DNA from: Acidobacteriaceae bacterium
GTDB lineage: Bacteria; Acidobacteriota; Terriglobia; Terriglobales; Acidobacteriaceae
Assembly: GCA_903642265.1 (NCBI GenBank)
Contig: CAHJWN010000017.1
Location: forward strand, 1-58,143
Direction: 5' to 3'
DNA: 58,143 bases
The position numbers and the translations under genes are program-made. Below, in pieces: positions 43,182 through 51,949 of the stretch. Below the pieces are notes generated by a model that did no database searches, was not told where the DNA came from, and was given only the letters and a program-made list of their open reading frames with translations. The stretch's first letter is position 1; each line of letters begins with the position of its first letter.

Positions 43182-44306
43182 ATGGCTTACCCTTCTCTTA
43201 TGCTGGCAGCGGTTTTACATGGCAAAGAAGATCTGCGGATTGAACAGGTGCCCGTGCCCGTACCCGCTTTCGGCGAGGTCCTGGTTCGCGTTGCCGCCGC
43301 GCTCACGTGCGGTACGGACCTCAAAGTCTATCGCCGCGGCTATCACGCCATGATGCTGCAGCCGCCTATCCCGTTCGGACACGAACTGGCAGGCACGGTC
43401 GCTGCACTTGGCGCTGGTGTCAGCAACTTCGAAATTGGAGACCGCGTCGTGGCACTCAATTCGGCCCCGTGCGACGCCTGCTTCTTCTGCACCCACGGGC
43501 AGCAGAATCTCTGCGAAGACCTGCAGTTCAACAACGGCGCCTATGCTGATTACATTTTGATCCCTGAGCGCATCGTCGCTAAGAACACGTTGCGCATTCC
43601 GGACCACGTCGCCTTTGAGCACGCAGCCCTCACCGAACCCTTGGCCTGCGTCGTGCGCGGCCTTGAAGAAACTGCCGCCCAGCCAGGCGACACCATGATC
43701 GTGCTCGGAGCAGGACCCATAGGCTTGATGTTTATGCATGTGGCGCAGCTTGCCGGGATCGATGTGATCGCCGTTGTGAAGCGTGAGGATCAGGTTGCGT
43801 CAGCACGGCTGTTCGGCGCAAAGCAGGTCGTTCGCGTCGGTGATGTGCGAGACATTGTTGCAACAGCACGCGCCATGACCCCGGGCGGCCGTGGTGCCGA
43901 TTCAGTGATAGAAGCCGTCGCTACCCCTCTAACCTGGGGCTGGGCGGTCGACATGGTACGCAAGGGAGGCACAGTCAACTTCTTCGGCGGCCCGCCTTCC
44001 GGCACCCGCGTCACGCTCGACACCAATCGCCTCCACTATGGCGACATCACCTTGAAGGCCAGCTTCCATCACACGCCCGCCGCCTGCCGCACCGCGTTCG
44101 AGTTAGTAACAAGTGGACGCTTCAAAGCCGCTGCAACAATCACCGGTCGCGCGAAGTTGTCCGAGGTACCCGCGCTCTTCCAGAACATGCTGACGCGTTC
44201 CCGGCATCTGCCAAAGTTGGAGATCAAGACCGCGGTCTTCCCAGGCGAAAGCATCGATTCAGAGATCGCAGATGAAGAGCCCGCATTCGCCGGGGCGGCG
44301 CGATGA
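43182..44306 (+). CDS. Zinc-dependent medium-chain alcohol dehydrogenase, first gene of the hopanoid unit
   Basis: A 374-residue MDR dehydrogenase started at MAYPSLML. Catalytic zinc site: Cys in LTCGTDLK, His-Glu in PFGHELAG. Structural zinc cysteines: SAPCDACFFCTHGQQNLC. Rossmann motif: VLGAGPIGLMFMHV. It resembles sorbitol/threonine dehydrogenase-type enzymes. Its TGA overlaps the hpnC ATG (ATGA), which places it in the hopanoid unit; a role in hopanoid chemistry or side-chain modification is an inference. Residues near the C-terminus (IDSEIADEEPAFAGAAR) extend beyond the usual fold. Confidence 0.9.
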   Translation: MAYPSLMLAAVLHGKEDLRIEQVPVPVPAFGEVLVRVAAALTCGTDLKVYRRGYHAMMLQPPIPFGHELAGTVAALGAGVSNFEIGDRVVALNSAPCDACFFCTHGQQNLCEDLQFNNGAYADYILIPERIVAKNTLRIPDHVAFEHAALTEPLACVVRGLEETAAQPGDTMIVLGAGPIGLMFMHVAQLAGIDVIAVVKREDQVASARLFGAKQVVRVGDVRDIVATARAMTPGGRGADSVIEAVATPLTWGWAVDMVRKGGTVNFFGGPPSGTRVTLDTNRLHYGDITLKASFHHTPAACRTAFELVTSGRFKAAATITGRAKLSEVPALFQNMLTRSRHLPKLEIKTAVFPGESIDSEIADEEPAFAGAAR

Positions 44307-45253
44307 CTCCCCTCGTGGCTGCGGTAGTTCTTCCGACAGCCGCGCTGCTAGGTGCCCCAGCCGAGTACGCACTCCCTGAAACCCGGCCATCCTTGGAAAA
44401 AGCAAAGGCCTGGTGCCGGCATCTTGCGACCACCCACTACGAGAACTTCCACGTCGCCACGTGGTTCCTGCCAAAGCGCGTCAGGCCGCACTTCGAGAGC
44501 GTATACGCCTACTGCCGCGTCTCGGATGACCTGGGCGATGAAGTTGCCGATCCGGAGACCGCGTTGAGACTGCTCGAGGAATGGGGCGCAATGCTCGACG
44601 AATGCTACGACGCCCCGCAGCACTCGCGCCATCCGGTCTTCGTCGCCCTCCACGAAACCATAGCGGGTTGTGATCTTCCGCGGCACCTGTTCCATGATCT
44701 GCTGGCAGCGTTCAAGTTGGATCAGACGAAGACGCGGTTCGAATCGCTCGCGGACCTCGAAGCGTATTCACACAATTCCGCAAATCCCGTCGGTCGCCTT
44801 GTACTGCTGGTCTCTGGCTACCGCGATGAGCACATCGCCCTCTTATCAGACAAAATCTGCACAGCGCTGCAGCTGGCAAACTTTTGGCAGGATGTGGTCG
44901 AAGACTGGCAACGTGGAAGACAGTATCTTCCGGCCGACCTGCTGCATCAATTCAATGTGACTCACAAAGATCTGGCTGCGCGGCGCTTCACTCCGGAATT
45001 CCGGGCTCTTATGGCGCATCTGGTGGCCTACACACGCACCATGCTGCGTGAAGGCGGCGCGATCAGCAGCATGGTGGATCGCGAGCTTTCGACCACCCTC
45101 GACCTCTTTCGCAAGGGCGGCGAGTCTATCCTCGATGCGATTGCTGCGCAGGGATACGACACGCTGAAGCAGCGGCCTCAGGTATCGAAGACCCGCAAGG
45201 CAAAGCTGCTGGCGGGAGCAGTGTGGGGCAAAGTACTGGGAGCGCGCGCTTGA
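44303..45253 (+). CDS. hpnC: Squalene synthase-type HpnC (hydroxysqualene synthase)
   Basis: A 316-residue trans-isoprenyl synthase-like enzyme. Aspartate-rich motifs are SDDLGDE (74-80) and FWQDVVED (194-201). HpnC works with HpnD and HpnE to make squalene from farnesyl diphosphate: HpnD forms presqualene diphosphate, HpnC makes hydroxysqualene and HpnE reduces it. Overlaps the dehydrogenase gene by four bases and hpnD by four bases. Confidence 0.93.
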   Translation: MTPLVAAVVLPTAALLGAPAEYALPETRPSLEKAKAWCRHLATTHYENFHVATWFLPKRVRPHFESVYAYCRVSDDLGDEVADPETALRLLEEWGAMLDECYDAPQHSRHPVFVALHETIAGCDLPRHLFHDLLAAFKLDQTKTRFESLADLEAYSHNSANPVGRLVLLVSGYRDEHIALLSDKICTALQLANFWQDVVEDWQRGRQYLPADLLHQFNVTHKDLAARRFTPEFRALMAHLVAYTRTMLREGGAISSMVDRELSTTLDLFRKGGESILDAIAAQGYDTLKQRPQVSKTRKAKLLAGAVWGKVLGARA

Positions 45254-46182
45254 GCACTTCTGCAACAGATCGCGAACGCGGACCCTCGGTCGAGGCTGCC
45301 TACACCGCGTGCGGAGAGATCGCCCGCCGCGAAGCGAAAAACTTCTACTATGCGTTTCGCGTCCTTCCCAGGCACAAACGTGACGCCATGTGCGCCATCT
45401 ACGCCTTCATGCGCCGAGCAGACGACATCGCCGACAATGAAGCGCTCTTCCTCGAAGAACGCCGCGAAATGATGGCGGAATGGCTGGCCGCCTGGCGTGG
45501 CTCCACAATACACGACATCGACCCCGTCTTCGTTGCGGTCCGCGACACCCAGAAGCGCTTCAACATCTCCGATGACCTGCTCGAGCAACTGGTGCAGGGA
45601 ACCACGATGGACCTCTACCCAGATACAGACTGGGATGGCAGCGGGCCTCTCTATGCAGACTTCGATGCCCTCTACCGGTACTGCTACCTCGTAGCGTCGG
45701 TAGTCGGCCTGGTCTGTATTCGCATCTTCGGCTATTCCGATCCGCGCGCGGAAACACTCGCTGAAGAGACGGGGATCGCCTTTCAACTCACCAACATTCT
45801 TCGCGATGTAAAAGAGGATGCGACCCGCAATCGGATCTATCTACCGATGGACCTTATGGCGGGGTACGGCCTCACCGTCCAGCGAATACATGCCCTTTCT
45901 GAAGGCGCGCCGCTCATCTCTGCCGATCGCGAGATGCTGCGCTCGCTGGGTGAGAAGGCCGAGGCCTATTACGGCTCTGCCGACAGTCTCCTGCCGCTCA
46001 TCGATAAGGACAGCCGCGCCGCCCTCTGGGTGCTGGTCACAATCTATCGCGGCGTCCTGCAGCGCATCGTCGATGCAGATTACGACGTGTTCACTCACCG
46101 TGCCTTCGTTCCCAGAAACACCAAATTTCTCATCCTGGCGCAGGGAGCGGTAAAGGCCTTTGGCAACCGCGTACTTGGTTGA
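45250..46182 (+). CDS. hpnD: Presqualene diphosphate synthase HpnD
   Basis: A 310-residue HpnD. I start it at a TTG (45250) that overlaps the hpnC stop (TTGA), with GGGAG close upstream; a GTG at 45223 is an alternative. Motifs are RRADDIADNE and NILRDVKEDATRNRIYLP, with the N-terminal YYAFRVLPRHKRDAMCAIYAF. It condenses two farnesyl diphosphates to presqualene diphosphate. The enzyme is more similar to phytoene-synthase-type sequences than HpnC is. Confidence 0.93.
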   Translation: MSTSATDRERGPSVEAAYTACGEIARREAKNFYYAFRVLPRHKRDAMCAIYAFMRRADDIADNEALFLEERREMMAEWLAAWRGSTIHDIDPVFVAVRDTQKRFNISDDLLEQLVQGTTMDLYPDTDWDGSGPLYADFDALYRYCYLVASVVGLVCIRIFGYSDPRAETLAEETGIAFQLTNILRDVKEDATRNRIYLPMDLMAGYGLTVQRIHALSEGAPLISADREMLRSLGEKAEAYYGSADSLLPLIDKDSRAALWVLVTIYRGVLQRIVDADYDVFTHRAFVPRNTKFLILAQGAVKAFGNRVLG

Positions 46183-47591
46183 TCCCTTCGATGAACAGCA
46201 CCCTACAACGTAATGTCGTCATCGTCGGCGGCGGCCTCGCTGGAACCGCTGCCGCACTGGCCTTGTCGGACAACGGTGCAGGAACAAGCGGCAACAGCAT
46301 CACAGTCCTTGATCGCAGGCCCACCCTCGGCGGCCGGGCGTACTCCTATGAACACCCGGCGCTCGAAGAGACCATCGACTCCCAGCACGTCGTTCTCGGC
46401 TGCTGCACAAACCTGGTTTACTTGATCGAGCAGGCAGGTGCCGCTGACAGCATTCGCTGGTACGACGAGCTCTTCTTTCTCGAACCCAATGGCAATCGCA
46501 GTCGTCTTAAGCCCGGCGCGCTCCCCGCCCCTTCCCACCAGGCCCTGAGCTTCCTCCGCGCCCCGATGCTTGGCCTGGGCGACAAGCTGGGCATTGCGCG
46601 CGGCCTGATGGAGTTCCTCCGTGGATATCCGGCGAGCGATGCGGAGAGCTTTCGGACCTGGCTGCAGCGCACCAGGCAGACCGACCGCGCAATACGCCAC
46701 TTCTGGGAGCCCGTCGTGATCGGTGCCCTGAACGACGGCTTCGATAACTGCTCGACCAGGTACGCCGGCAAGGTCTTTCACGAATCCTTTCTGCGCTCGC
46801 CACAAGCTGGAAGACTGGGCATTCCGGCACTTCCCTTGAGCGAGTGGCTCGTTCCTCTTACCGATCTCGCTCGGTCACGCGGAGTTGAGGTGCGCATGAA
46901 GTCAGGCATGACAGCTCTGGAACAGCTGCCAGGCGGTCGCTGGTTGGTGGGCACGGAGGGTGCGGCCTTCGAAGCGGACAGCGTCATCCTCGCAGTTGAC
47001 TTCAAACAGACTCAGGCCTTACTTCAAGGTCTTCCCGATGGGAGTGCGGCAGCAGCCGATTTCGATCACTTTGTGCCTGCTCCGATCACCACAGTTCATC
47101 TCTGGTACGACCGCGAGGTGGTCGATGTCGATCATGCGGTGCTGCTCGACACCCGTATCCAGTGGATGTTTGCAAAATCCCGGATTCGGAAATGGTCAAC
47201 CTATCGGGGAACATACCTCGAGTTGGTAATCAGCGCTTCCTGGCCTGAATTGAAGATGTCTCGCGAGTCAATCCTTCGAGCCGCGCTTGAGGAAGTGGCA
47301 ATGTTCTTTCCCGCCGTAAAGTCGGCAAAGCTGGTTAAGTCAGGAGTGCTTAAGGAGGCGCGTGCAACCTTCTCCGTCACTCCCGGCCTTGATCGCTACC
47401 GGCCATCCCAGAGTACCCAATGGCCAGGCCTCTTCCTGGCAGGGGATTGGACACGCACCGACTGGCCTTCCACCATGGAAGGGGCAGTCCGCAGCGGTCG
47501 CCTTGCCGCAGGCGCAGTCGTAGGAAATGCACGCCAGTTCCTCGCCCTGGAACTACCGCCAACCGGCCTGATGCCCCTACTCATCCGCTGA
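46179..47591 (+). CDS. hpnE: FAD-dependent hydroxysqualene dehydroxylase HpnE
   Basis: A 470-residue amine-oxidase/desaturase-like flavoprotein: FAD-binding NVVIVGGGLAGTAAALAL, TLGGRAYSY, and the C-terminal GLFLAGDWTRTDWPSTMEGAVRSG. HpnE removes the hydroxyl of hydroxysqualene to give squalene. Start is TTG at 46179 (TTGA overlap with hpnD) or ATG at 46191; neither has a strong ribosome site. The squalene-hopene cyclase gene is not in the window. Confidence 0.92.
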   Translation: MIPSMNSTLQRNVVIVGGGLAGTAAALALSDNGAGTSGNSITVLDRRPTLGGRAYSYEHPALEETIDSQHVVLGCCTNLVYLIEQAGAADSIRWYDELFFLEPNGNRSRLKPGALPAPSHQALSFLRAPMLGLGDKLGIARGLMEFLRGYPASDAESFRTWLQRTRQTDRAIRHFWEPVVIGALNDGFDNCSTRYAGKVFHESFLRSPQAGRLGIPALPLSEWLVPLTDLARSRGVEVRMKSGMTALEQLPGGRWLVGTEGAAFEADSVILAVDFKQTQALLQGLPDGSAAAADFDHFVPAPITTVHLWYDREVVDVDHAVLLDTRIQWMFAKSRIRKWSTYRGTYLELVISASWPELKMSRESILRAALEEVAMFFPAVKSAKLVKSGVLKEARATFSVTPGLDRYRPSQSTQWPGLFLAGDWTRTDWPSTMEGAVRSGRLAAGAVVGNARQFLALELPPTGLMPLLIR

Positions 47592-47610
47592 CCCACTCTC
47601 CCCAAAAGTC

Positions 47611-47650
47611 GACCCACATCCCACCACACTAGACCCACATCCCACCACAC
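47611..47650. repeat. 21-bp tandem repeat in the C-rich spacer
   Basis: GACCCACATCCCACCACAC occurs at 47611-47629 and again at 47632-47650, a period of 21 bases. A decayed further relative is visible near 47772 (CACCCATCCCACCAC). Confidence 0.75.
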
Positions 47651-47679
47651 ATCGGATCCCATCCCACAAAGCCGGGTGC

Positions 47680-47716
47680 CCCATCTTCGCGAATGCATCA
47701 CCGTCGCCAAGGTGGG
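47680..47716. repeat. REP-like imperfect hairpin
   Basis: CCCATCTTCGCGA (47680-47692) can pair with TCGCCAAGGTGGG (47704-47716), 11 of 13 positions matching, around an 11-base loop. From memory, similar GGGTGCCCCAT... elements are scattered in Acidobacteriaceae intergenic regions; this cannot be checked here. Confidence 0.45.
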
Positions 47717-48090
47717 TCTTCGTCCCCGCACGAACCGCATTCCCCCTCCCCTCCTCATCTCCTTAGATGATCACCCATCCCACCACAAACATGTCACCCC
47801 TCCCACCCAATCCTCCTGTCGACCCCCATCCACTTCAACCCCCTCCTAACTCCCTCATTCCAAAAAGCTTTTAATAACTTCTTATTTGCCCAGACGATCC
47901 CCTCAACCTGCTATCCTTTAAAGAAGAGTGGAACCCACAACCCAAACGCCAACCTTTTAGAATGAACACTTTAGCCGTAATCTCAATCGACTGGTATAGT
48001 TACCGCCGTCGATAGTCTCCAACCTCATCAATGCTCACGACTTAACTCCAAAGTCTGAGGGGAGGGGGGACTCTCACCCATCCACACCGC

Positions 48091-48504
48091 ATGAAACACA
48101 CCCTCACCTTCAATCGCTACCTGGTCTTACTCGCCGTCATGCTCACAGCATCGGTCGGAGACACCCTGCTCTCTCACGGCATGTCCCAGGTGGGCCCGGT
48201 CTCTGTGCATCATCTTGGCCTGCTCCTCATCGCCATGAAGAACCCCTGGGTCATCGCCGGAATCACGCTGCTCATCGGCTTCTTCGCGAGCTATCTCACC
48301 GCGCTCAGTTGGGCCGACCTCACCTTCGTCCTTCCCTCCACCGCCTTCGGTTACGTTGTTGTCGCGCTCCTGGCAAAGTTCTGGCAGCATGAGACCATCT
48401 CGCTCTTCCGCTGGCTCGGAATTCTGCTCATAGTCTGCGGTGTCGGCTTCGTCGCGAACGGTCCATCGCTCACCGAGCACCCGGCAGAGGTGGAAGAAGC
48501 ATGA
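48091..48504 (+). CDS. Small EamA/SMR-like membrane protein A
   Basis: A 137-residue protein with four hydrophobic segments; the C-terminal half (ALSWADLTFVLPSTAFGYVVVALLAK, WLGILLIVCGVGFV) matches the second half of EamA/DMT transporters and SMR proteins. Its stop overlaps the next gene by four bases. Paired half-size transporters of this kind (for example ArnE/ArnF) act as heterodimers, so I expect these two to form one transporter. Substrate unknown; the hopanoid neighbours suggest a lipid. Confidence 0.82.
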   Translation: MKHTLTFNRYLVLLAVMLTASVGDTLLSHGMSQVGPVSVHHLGLLLIAMKNPWVIAGITLLIGFFASYLTALSWADLTFVLPSTAFGYVVVALLAKFWQHETISLFRWLGILLIVCGVGFVANGPSLTEHPAEVEEA

Positions 48505-48905
48505 CCGCCTTGATCCTGAAGCAAGCTGGCAACCTCGAGACCTGGGCCACCATCTCCACCGTCGCCATCACGGCCATCGCCGGCGACATCCTCACCGCAG
48601 GAGCCATGCGCCGCATCGGCGATCTCGACCTCATCCGCGCCAGGTCCGGACTCCTCGGCGCAATCAAAGCCGTAGTCGCCAGCCCAATGTTCCTCCTGGG
48701 CGTCTGCTCGATGGCTGTCAGCTTCTTCGCACTGCTCTTTACGCTTTCAGTGGTCGATGTTTCACTCGCCGCCCCCGCCAGTGCAGCGATCACCTACATC
48801 GGCAACGCCTTCGCTGCCAGGTTCTTCCTGCACGAGAATGTAGATTGCCGCCGTTGGATCTCGGCTGCGTTCGTCACTGTCGGCGTCATCCTCCTCGCAA
48901 GATAG
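48501..48905 (+). CDS. Small EamA/SMR-like membrane protein B
   Basis: A 134-residue protein with four hydrophobic segments, related in pattern to its upstream partner (MFLLGVCSMAVSFFALLFTL, VSLAAPASAAITYIGNAFAARFFLHE, WISAAFVTVGVILLAR). It shows the usual SMR/EamA order: helix, glycine-rich, then a final segment. The start overlaps the first gene (ATGA). A heterodimeric exporter or flippase with protein A is likely. Confidence 0.8.
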   Translation: MTALILKQAGNLETWATISTVAITAIAGDILTAGAMRRIGDLDLIRARSGLLGAIKAVVASPMFLLGVCSMAVSFFALLFTLSVVDVSLAAPASAAITYIGNAFAARFFLHENVDCRRWISAAFVTVGVILLAR

Positions 48906-48923
48906 CCGCTCCTAGTAAAGCAG

Positions 48924-48953
48924 CAGCTAGAAAAGCATCAGCTAGAAAAGCAG
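48924..48953. repeat. 15-bp tandem repeat after the small transporter pair
   Basis: CAGCTAGAAAAGCAT (48924-48938) and CAGCTAGAAAAGCAG (48939-48953), with a weaker third unit just before (CCTAGTAAAGCAG). It lies 18 bases after the stop of protein B. In another frame it would encode Ala/Arg/Lys/Ser units, but no gene is supported there. Confidence 0.6.
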
Positions 48954-49015
48954 CATCCGGACGCAGAAAAGGCAGCCAGCAGATTCGCTGACCGCCTCGA
49001 TTCCTTCGGAATCGG

Positions 49016-50500
49016 TTACGCGTTCATGCTCACAGATTCCTGCGCCTTGATCGCGTTGGCTTCCTTGGCGGCGCGGGCAGCCTTGTTGCGCTGCGAACGA
49101 AGCTTCATGAAGCTGACCGCTTCGGTGTAGAGGCGCGGCACGTCCCGATTGACAACCGCCTGCCAGACCACGCGGAACGCCGCCTTGGGCCGGAAGTAGT
49201 ACTCATCGTAGAACTTATGCACCATCTCCATCACGTACTCGACGGGCAGGCCGGGGTACTCGATGTGCGCCATCTGGTGTCCACCATCGTCGGACATTGC
49301 TTCGTTGGTGATGAAGCCGTTCACCTTGGCGTAGTCGTAGAACTCCGTGCCGGGGAAGGCATGCGCAATCGAGACCTGGATGGTCTCGCAGTCGAGCTGT
49401 TTCGCAAACTCGATCGTGTTGCGAATCGACTCGCGCGTCTCGCCGGGAAGGCCCAGAATGAAGTCGCCATGCACGACCAGCCCGAGTTTATGGCAGTCGC
49501 GGGTGAAGTCGAGTGCACGCTGAACCGTGGCACCTTTCTTGATGTTTTTTAGGATCTGCTCGTCGCCAGATTCGTAACCAACGATGAGCAGCCGGCACCC
49601 CGCTTCTTTCATCGCCTTCAGCGTCTCGAAGTCGGTGGTGACGCGCGACGTGCAGGACCACGTCAGGCCCAGCGGCTTCAACTTCGCACAAAGCTCGACC
49701 GTGCGGGCTCGCTGGATATTGAAGGTGTCGTCATCGAAGAAAAATTCTTTCACGTGGGGGAATAGTTCCTTCGCCTGCTTCATCTCGGCAGCGACATCGT
49801 CAGTCGACCGCTTACGCCAGGCATGGCCGGACAGGGTCTGCGGCCACAGGCAGAACGTGCATTGTGCTGGGCAGCCACGGGTCGAATACAGTGAAACGTA
49901 GGGATGGAGCAGGAAGGGAACTGAGTACTTGGTGACGTCCAGGTCGCGGTGATAGATCTCGGTCGCCCAGGGCATCTCGTCGAGCTGCTCAGGTGTCACC
50001 TGCGGGCGGTCCGGATTATGCACGATCGTGCCGTTGAGCTTGTAGCTGATGCCTGAGATCTCTGCGAGCGGCTTGCCTTGTGCGAACTCGACCACGGTAA
50101 AGTCGAACTCCCGGCGGCAGATAAAGTCGATTGCAGCGCACTCGTTCAGGGCCTTATCGGGCGAGGTGGTCACCGGCGGTCCAACAAACGCAATCTTAAT
50201 CGCAGGATAGGTCTGCTTAATCACTTCGGCCATCTTCTGGTCGCCTTCCCAGCCCATGGTGCTGGTGAAAAGCACGAGAAACTCGTAATCCTTCAGGATT
50301 TCGACAACTTCTTGCCACTTAATGTGGTGCGGTGGTGCGTCCACCAGGCGTGATCCTTCAAGCATGCCGGCAGGATAGGTAAGCCAGACCGGGTACCAGT
50401 ACGACTCGATTTCACGGGTTGCGGGCCAGCGGGAGCTGGCTCCACCATCAAACTTTTCAAACGAAGGCGGATTCAGGAACAGTGTTTTTAGAGGCGTCAT
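49016..50500 (-). CDS. hpnJ: Hopanoid radical SAM protein HpnJ
   Basis: A 494-residue B12-binding radical SAM protein. The N-terminus (MTPLKTLFLNPPSFEKFDGG) and RWPATREIESYWYPVWLTYPAG fit HpnJ. The cobalamin-binding-like Rossmann part precedes the radical SAM core with its iron-sulfur motif CPAQCTFC. HpnJ acts in forming the cyclitol ether of composite hopanoids. An AAAGGT ribosome site lies six bases before the ATG. The TolC gene ends 42 bases upstream on the same strand. Confidence 0.93.
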   Translation of the reverse strand: MTPLKTLFLNPPSFEKFDGGASSRWPATREIESYWYPVWLTYPAGMLEGSRLVDAPPHHIKWQEVVEILKDYEFLVLFTSTMGWEGDQKMAEVIKQTYPAIKIAFVGPPVTTSPDKALNECAAIDFICRREFDFTVVEFAQGKPLAEISGISYKLNGTIVHNPDRPQVTPEQLDEMPWATEIYHRDLDVTKYSVPFLLHPYVSLYSTRGCPAQCTFCLWPQTLSGHAWRKRSTDDVAAEMKQAKELFPHVKEFFFDDDTFNIQRARTVELCAKLKPLGLTWSCTSRVTTDFETLKAMKEAGCRLLIVGYESGDEQILKNIKKGATVQRALDFTRDCHKLGLVVHGDFILGLPGETRESIRNTIEFAKQLDCETIQVSIAHAFPGTEFYDYAKVNGFITNEAMSDDGGHQMAHIEYPGLPVEYVMEMVHKFYDEYYFRPKAAFRVVWQAVVNRDVPRLYTEAVSFMKLRSQRNKAARAAKEANAIKAQESVSMNA

Positions 50501-50542
50501 TATTACCTTTAGTTTACCACTCTGACACCGCCGCGAGGCGCG

Positions 50543-51934
50543 TCAGGGCTTGGCTGGGGTTATCTGCGTAGAGGCTTCCGGCACATCTGCAATGGACTTG
50601 AGCCATGGCTCCAACTGGCCCGTCTGTCTCAGCAGGCTGATCTCAATTTGGTGAAGCTGAAACTGGGCATCAAGAAGGTCCAGATATCTCTGGCGCTCTT
50701 GGATGCGCGCACTCTGCTCGTCTTTCGGACTCATCTGGGGACCGCTGCTGTTGCCGTTGCCGACATTCAACTGGACCAGCATGGCGTCCAGTTGTTGCTT
50801 TGCAAGCTGATTGTCCAAGGTGGCCAGTTGGACTTGCAGCAGCAGTTCGTCTCGTCCATGCTGCTGCTTCAGCCGGCCTTCCGCCTCCTGCTGGCGGGCG
50901 TATACAGCGTCCTGCTGGCTGCTGATTGCAGCAGCGGCAGACTCCCGCGCGCGCGCCTTGTGGCCGGCGTCGAACAGCGGCAGCGAGATCTGGATCCCAG
51001 CACCGATCGCGTTGTAGTTGTTCTTAATCGCGGGATAGTAGAGCTGGTAGTTGTTGAATGTGCTGAATCGGCTGTATTTTGCCGCAAAGCCGATCTGCGG
51101 GCGCAAGACGTAGCGGCTATCGCCGAATGCCTGCTCAAGCCTCGACTTGGCAGTGGCATCGGCCGCAAGCACGGCAGGGCTGTCTGGCAACGGGTTCGTC
51201 GGCGTGCTGAAGAGTGGGATCTCCGGCACACTGCCGGGCACCGTTTCCACAGTAAAGCCGTACATCCCGATCAATCGCAGCAGATGGTCCATGCGCGTGC
51301 CGACCTCGTCATCCATCTGTAATTGCTGCAGGCGAAGCTGGATCACGGTACGGCGCGCCCGCGTCAACTCCATGTCCGTATCCTGCCCTGCATCCAGACG
51401 GTCTTGAACGATGCTCACGAGCTTCAACGCGTAGTGCAGTTGATCGGACATGGTGGCCTTACGCTGCTGCGCACAATCGAGCGCAAGGTAGGTAATGGCA
51501 GCATCCTCGGCCACCTGCTGACGCACGTCCTGCAAAGAATAATTTGTTGCCTGGAGACCGGCGCGCGCGGCCCGTATGTAATCAAATTGCGAAAAGCTAA
51601 AGACAAGGGACTGCGCCTGGAAGCTGAAGATGGTAGGCGTATCGATTGGATACCCGTACGAGTAGCCAAGTCCCGAAGACGCCAGCAGGCTTGGAATATA
51701 GACGTCATGCGCATCGGCCAGGCCGGCACGCGCTCGCTCCACCTCCGCCTCGGCCATTCGCACGCGCGGACTGTTTCGGATGGCAAGATCGACCGCAGAC
51801 GTGAAGGAGAGCTGGGCGCAGGCAGGCGTACCAACGCATAGGGCAGCGAAACAGAACCCGGCGAGCGCCGGCAGGATAAAGCAGAAGCGAGGCATTGGAC
51901 CTTCGAGATCTCGTGATGACCGTTTAAAGATCAT
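50543..51934 (-). CDS. TolC-family outer-membrane efflux protein
   Basis: A 463-residue protein with signal peptide (PALAGFCFAALCVGTPACAQ) and two TolC-type repeats: helical hairpins such as RMAEAEVERARAGLADAHD and ARESAAAAISSQQDAVYARQQEAEGRLKQQHG. It would form the outer-membrane duct of an efflux system. AAAGG lies eight bases before the start used; an ATG at 51895 would also keep the signal peptide. It follows the TPR gene by 15 bases. Confidence 0.88.
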   Translation of the reverse strand: MIFKRSSRDLEGPMPRFCFILPALAGFCFAALCVGTPACAQLSFTSAVDLAIRNSPRVRMAEAEVERARAGLADAHDVYIPSLLASSGLGYSYGYPIDTPTIFSFQAQSLVFSFSQFDYIRAARAGLQATNYSLQDVRQQVAEDAAITYLALDCAQQRKATMSDQLHYALKLVSIVQDRLDAGQDTDMELTRARRTVIQLRLQQLQMDDEVGTRMDHLLRLIGMYGFTVETVPGSVPEIPLFSTPTNPLPDSPAVLAADATAKSRLEQAFGDSRYVLRPQIGFAAKYSRFSTFNNYQLYYPAIKNNYNAIGAGIQISLPLFDAGHKARARESAAAAISSQQDAVYARQQEAEGRLKQQHGRDELLLQVQLATLDNQLAKQQLDAMLVQLNVGNGNSSGPQMSPKDEQSARIQERQRYLDLLDAQFQLHQIEISLLRQTGQLEPWLKSIADVPEASTQITPAKP

Positions 51935-51949
51935 GGTATCGCCTTTGAC

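Larger units (their letters stand above)
47592..48090. other. C-rich 499-base spacer with repeats
   Basis: No gene is supported. The first 300 bases are strongly strand-biased (CCC/ACC/CCA-rich on the plus strand) and hold the 21-bp tandem repeat and the hairpin listed separately. The last 230 bases are more A/T-rich (AAAAAGCTTTTAATAACTT near 47862) and may hold the promoter of the next genes. A purine run of G residues (48058-48070) precedes the start at 48091. Confidence 0.6.

Noticed and set aside
47592..48090. CRISPR array
   Set aside because: Only two adjacent 21-bp units without spacers and no cas genes.
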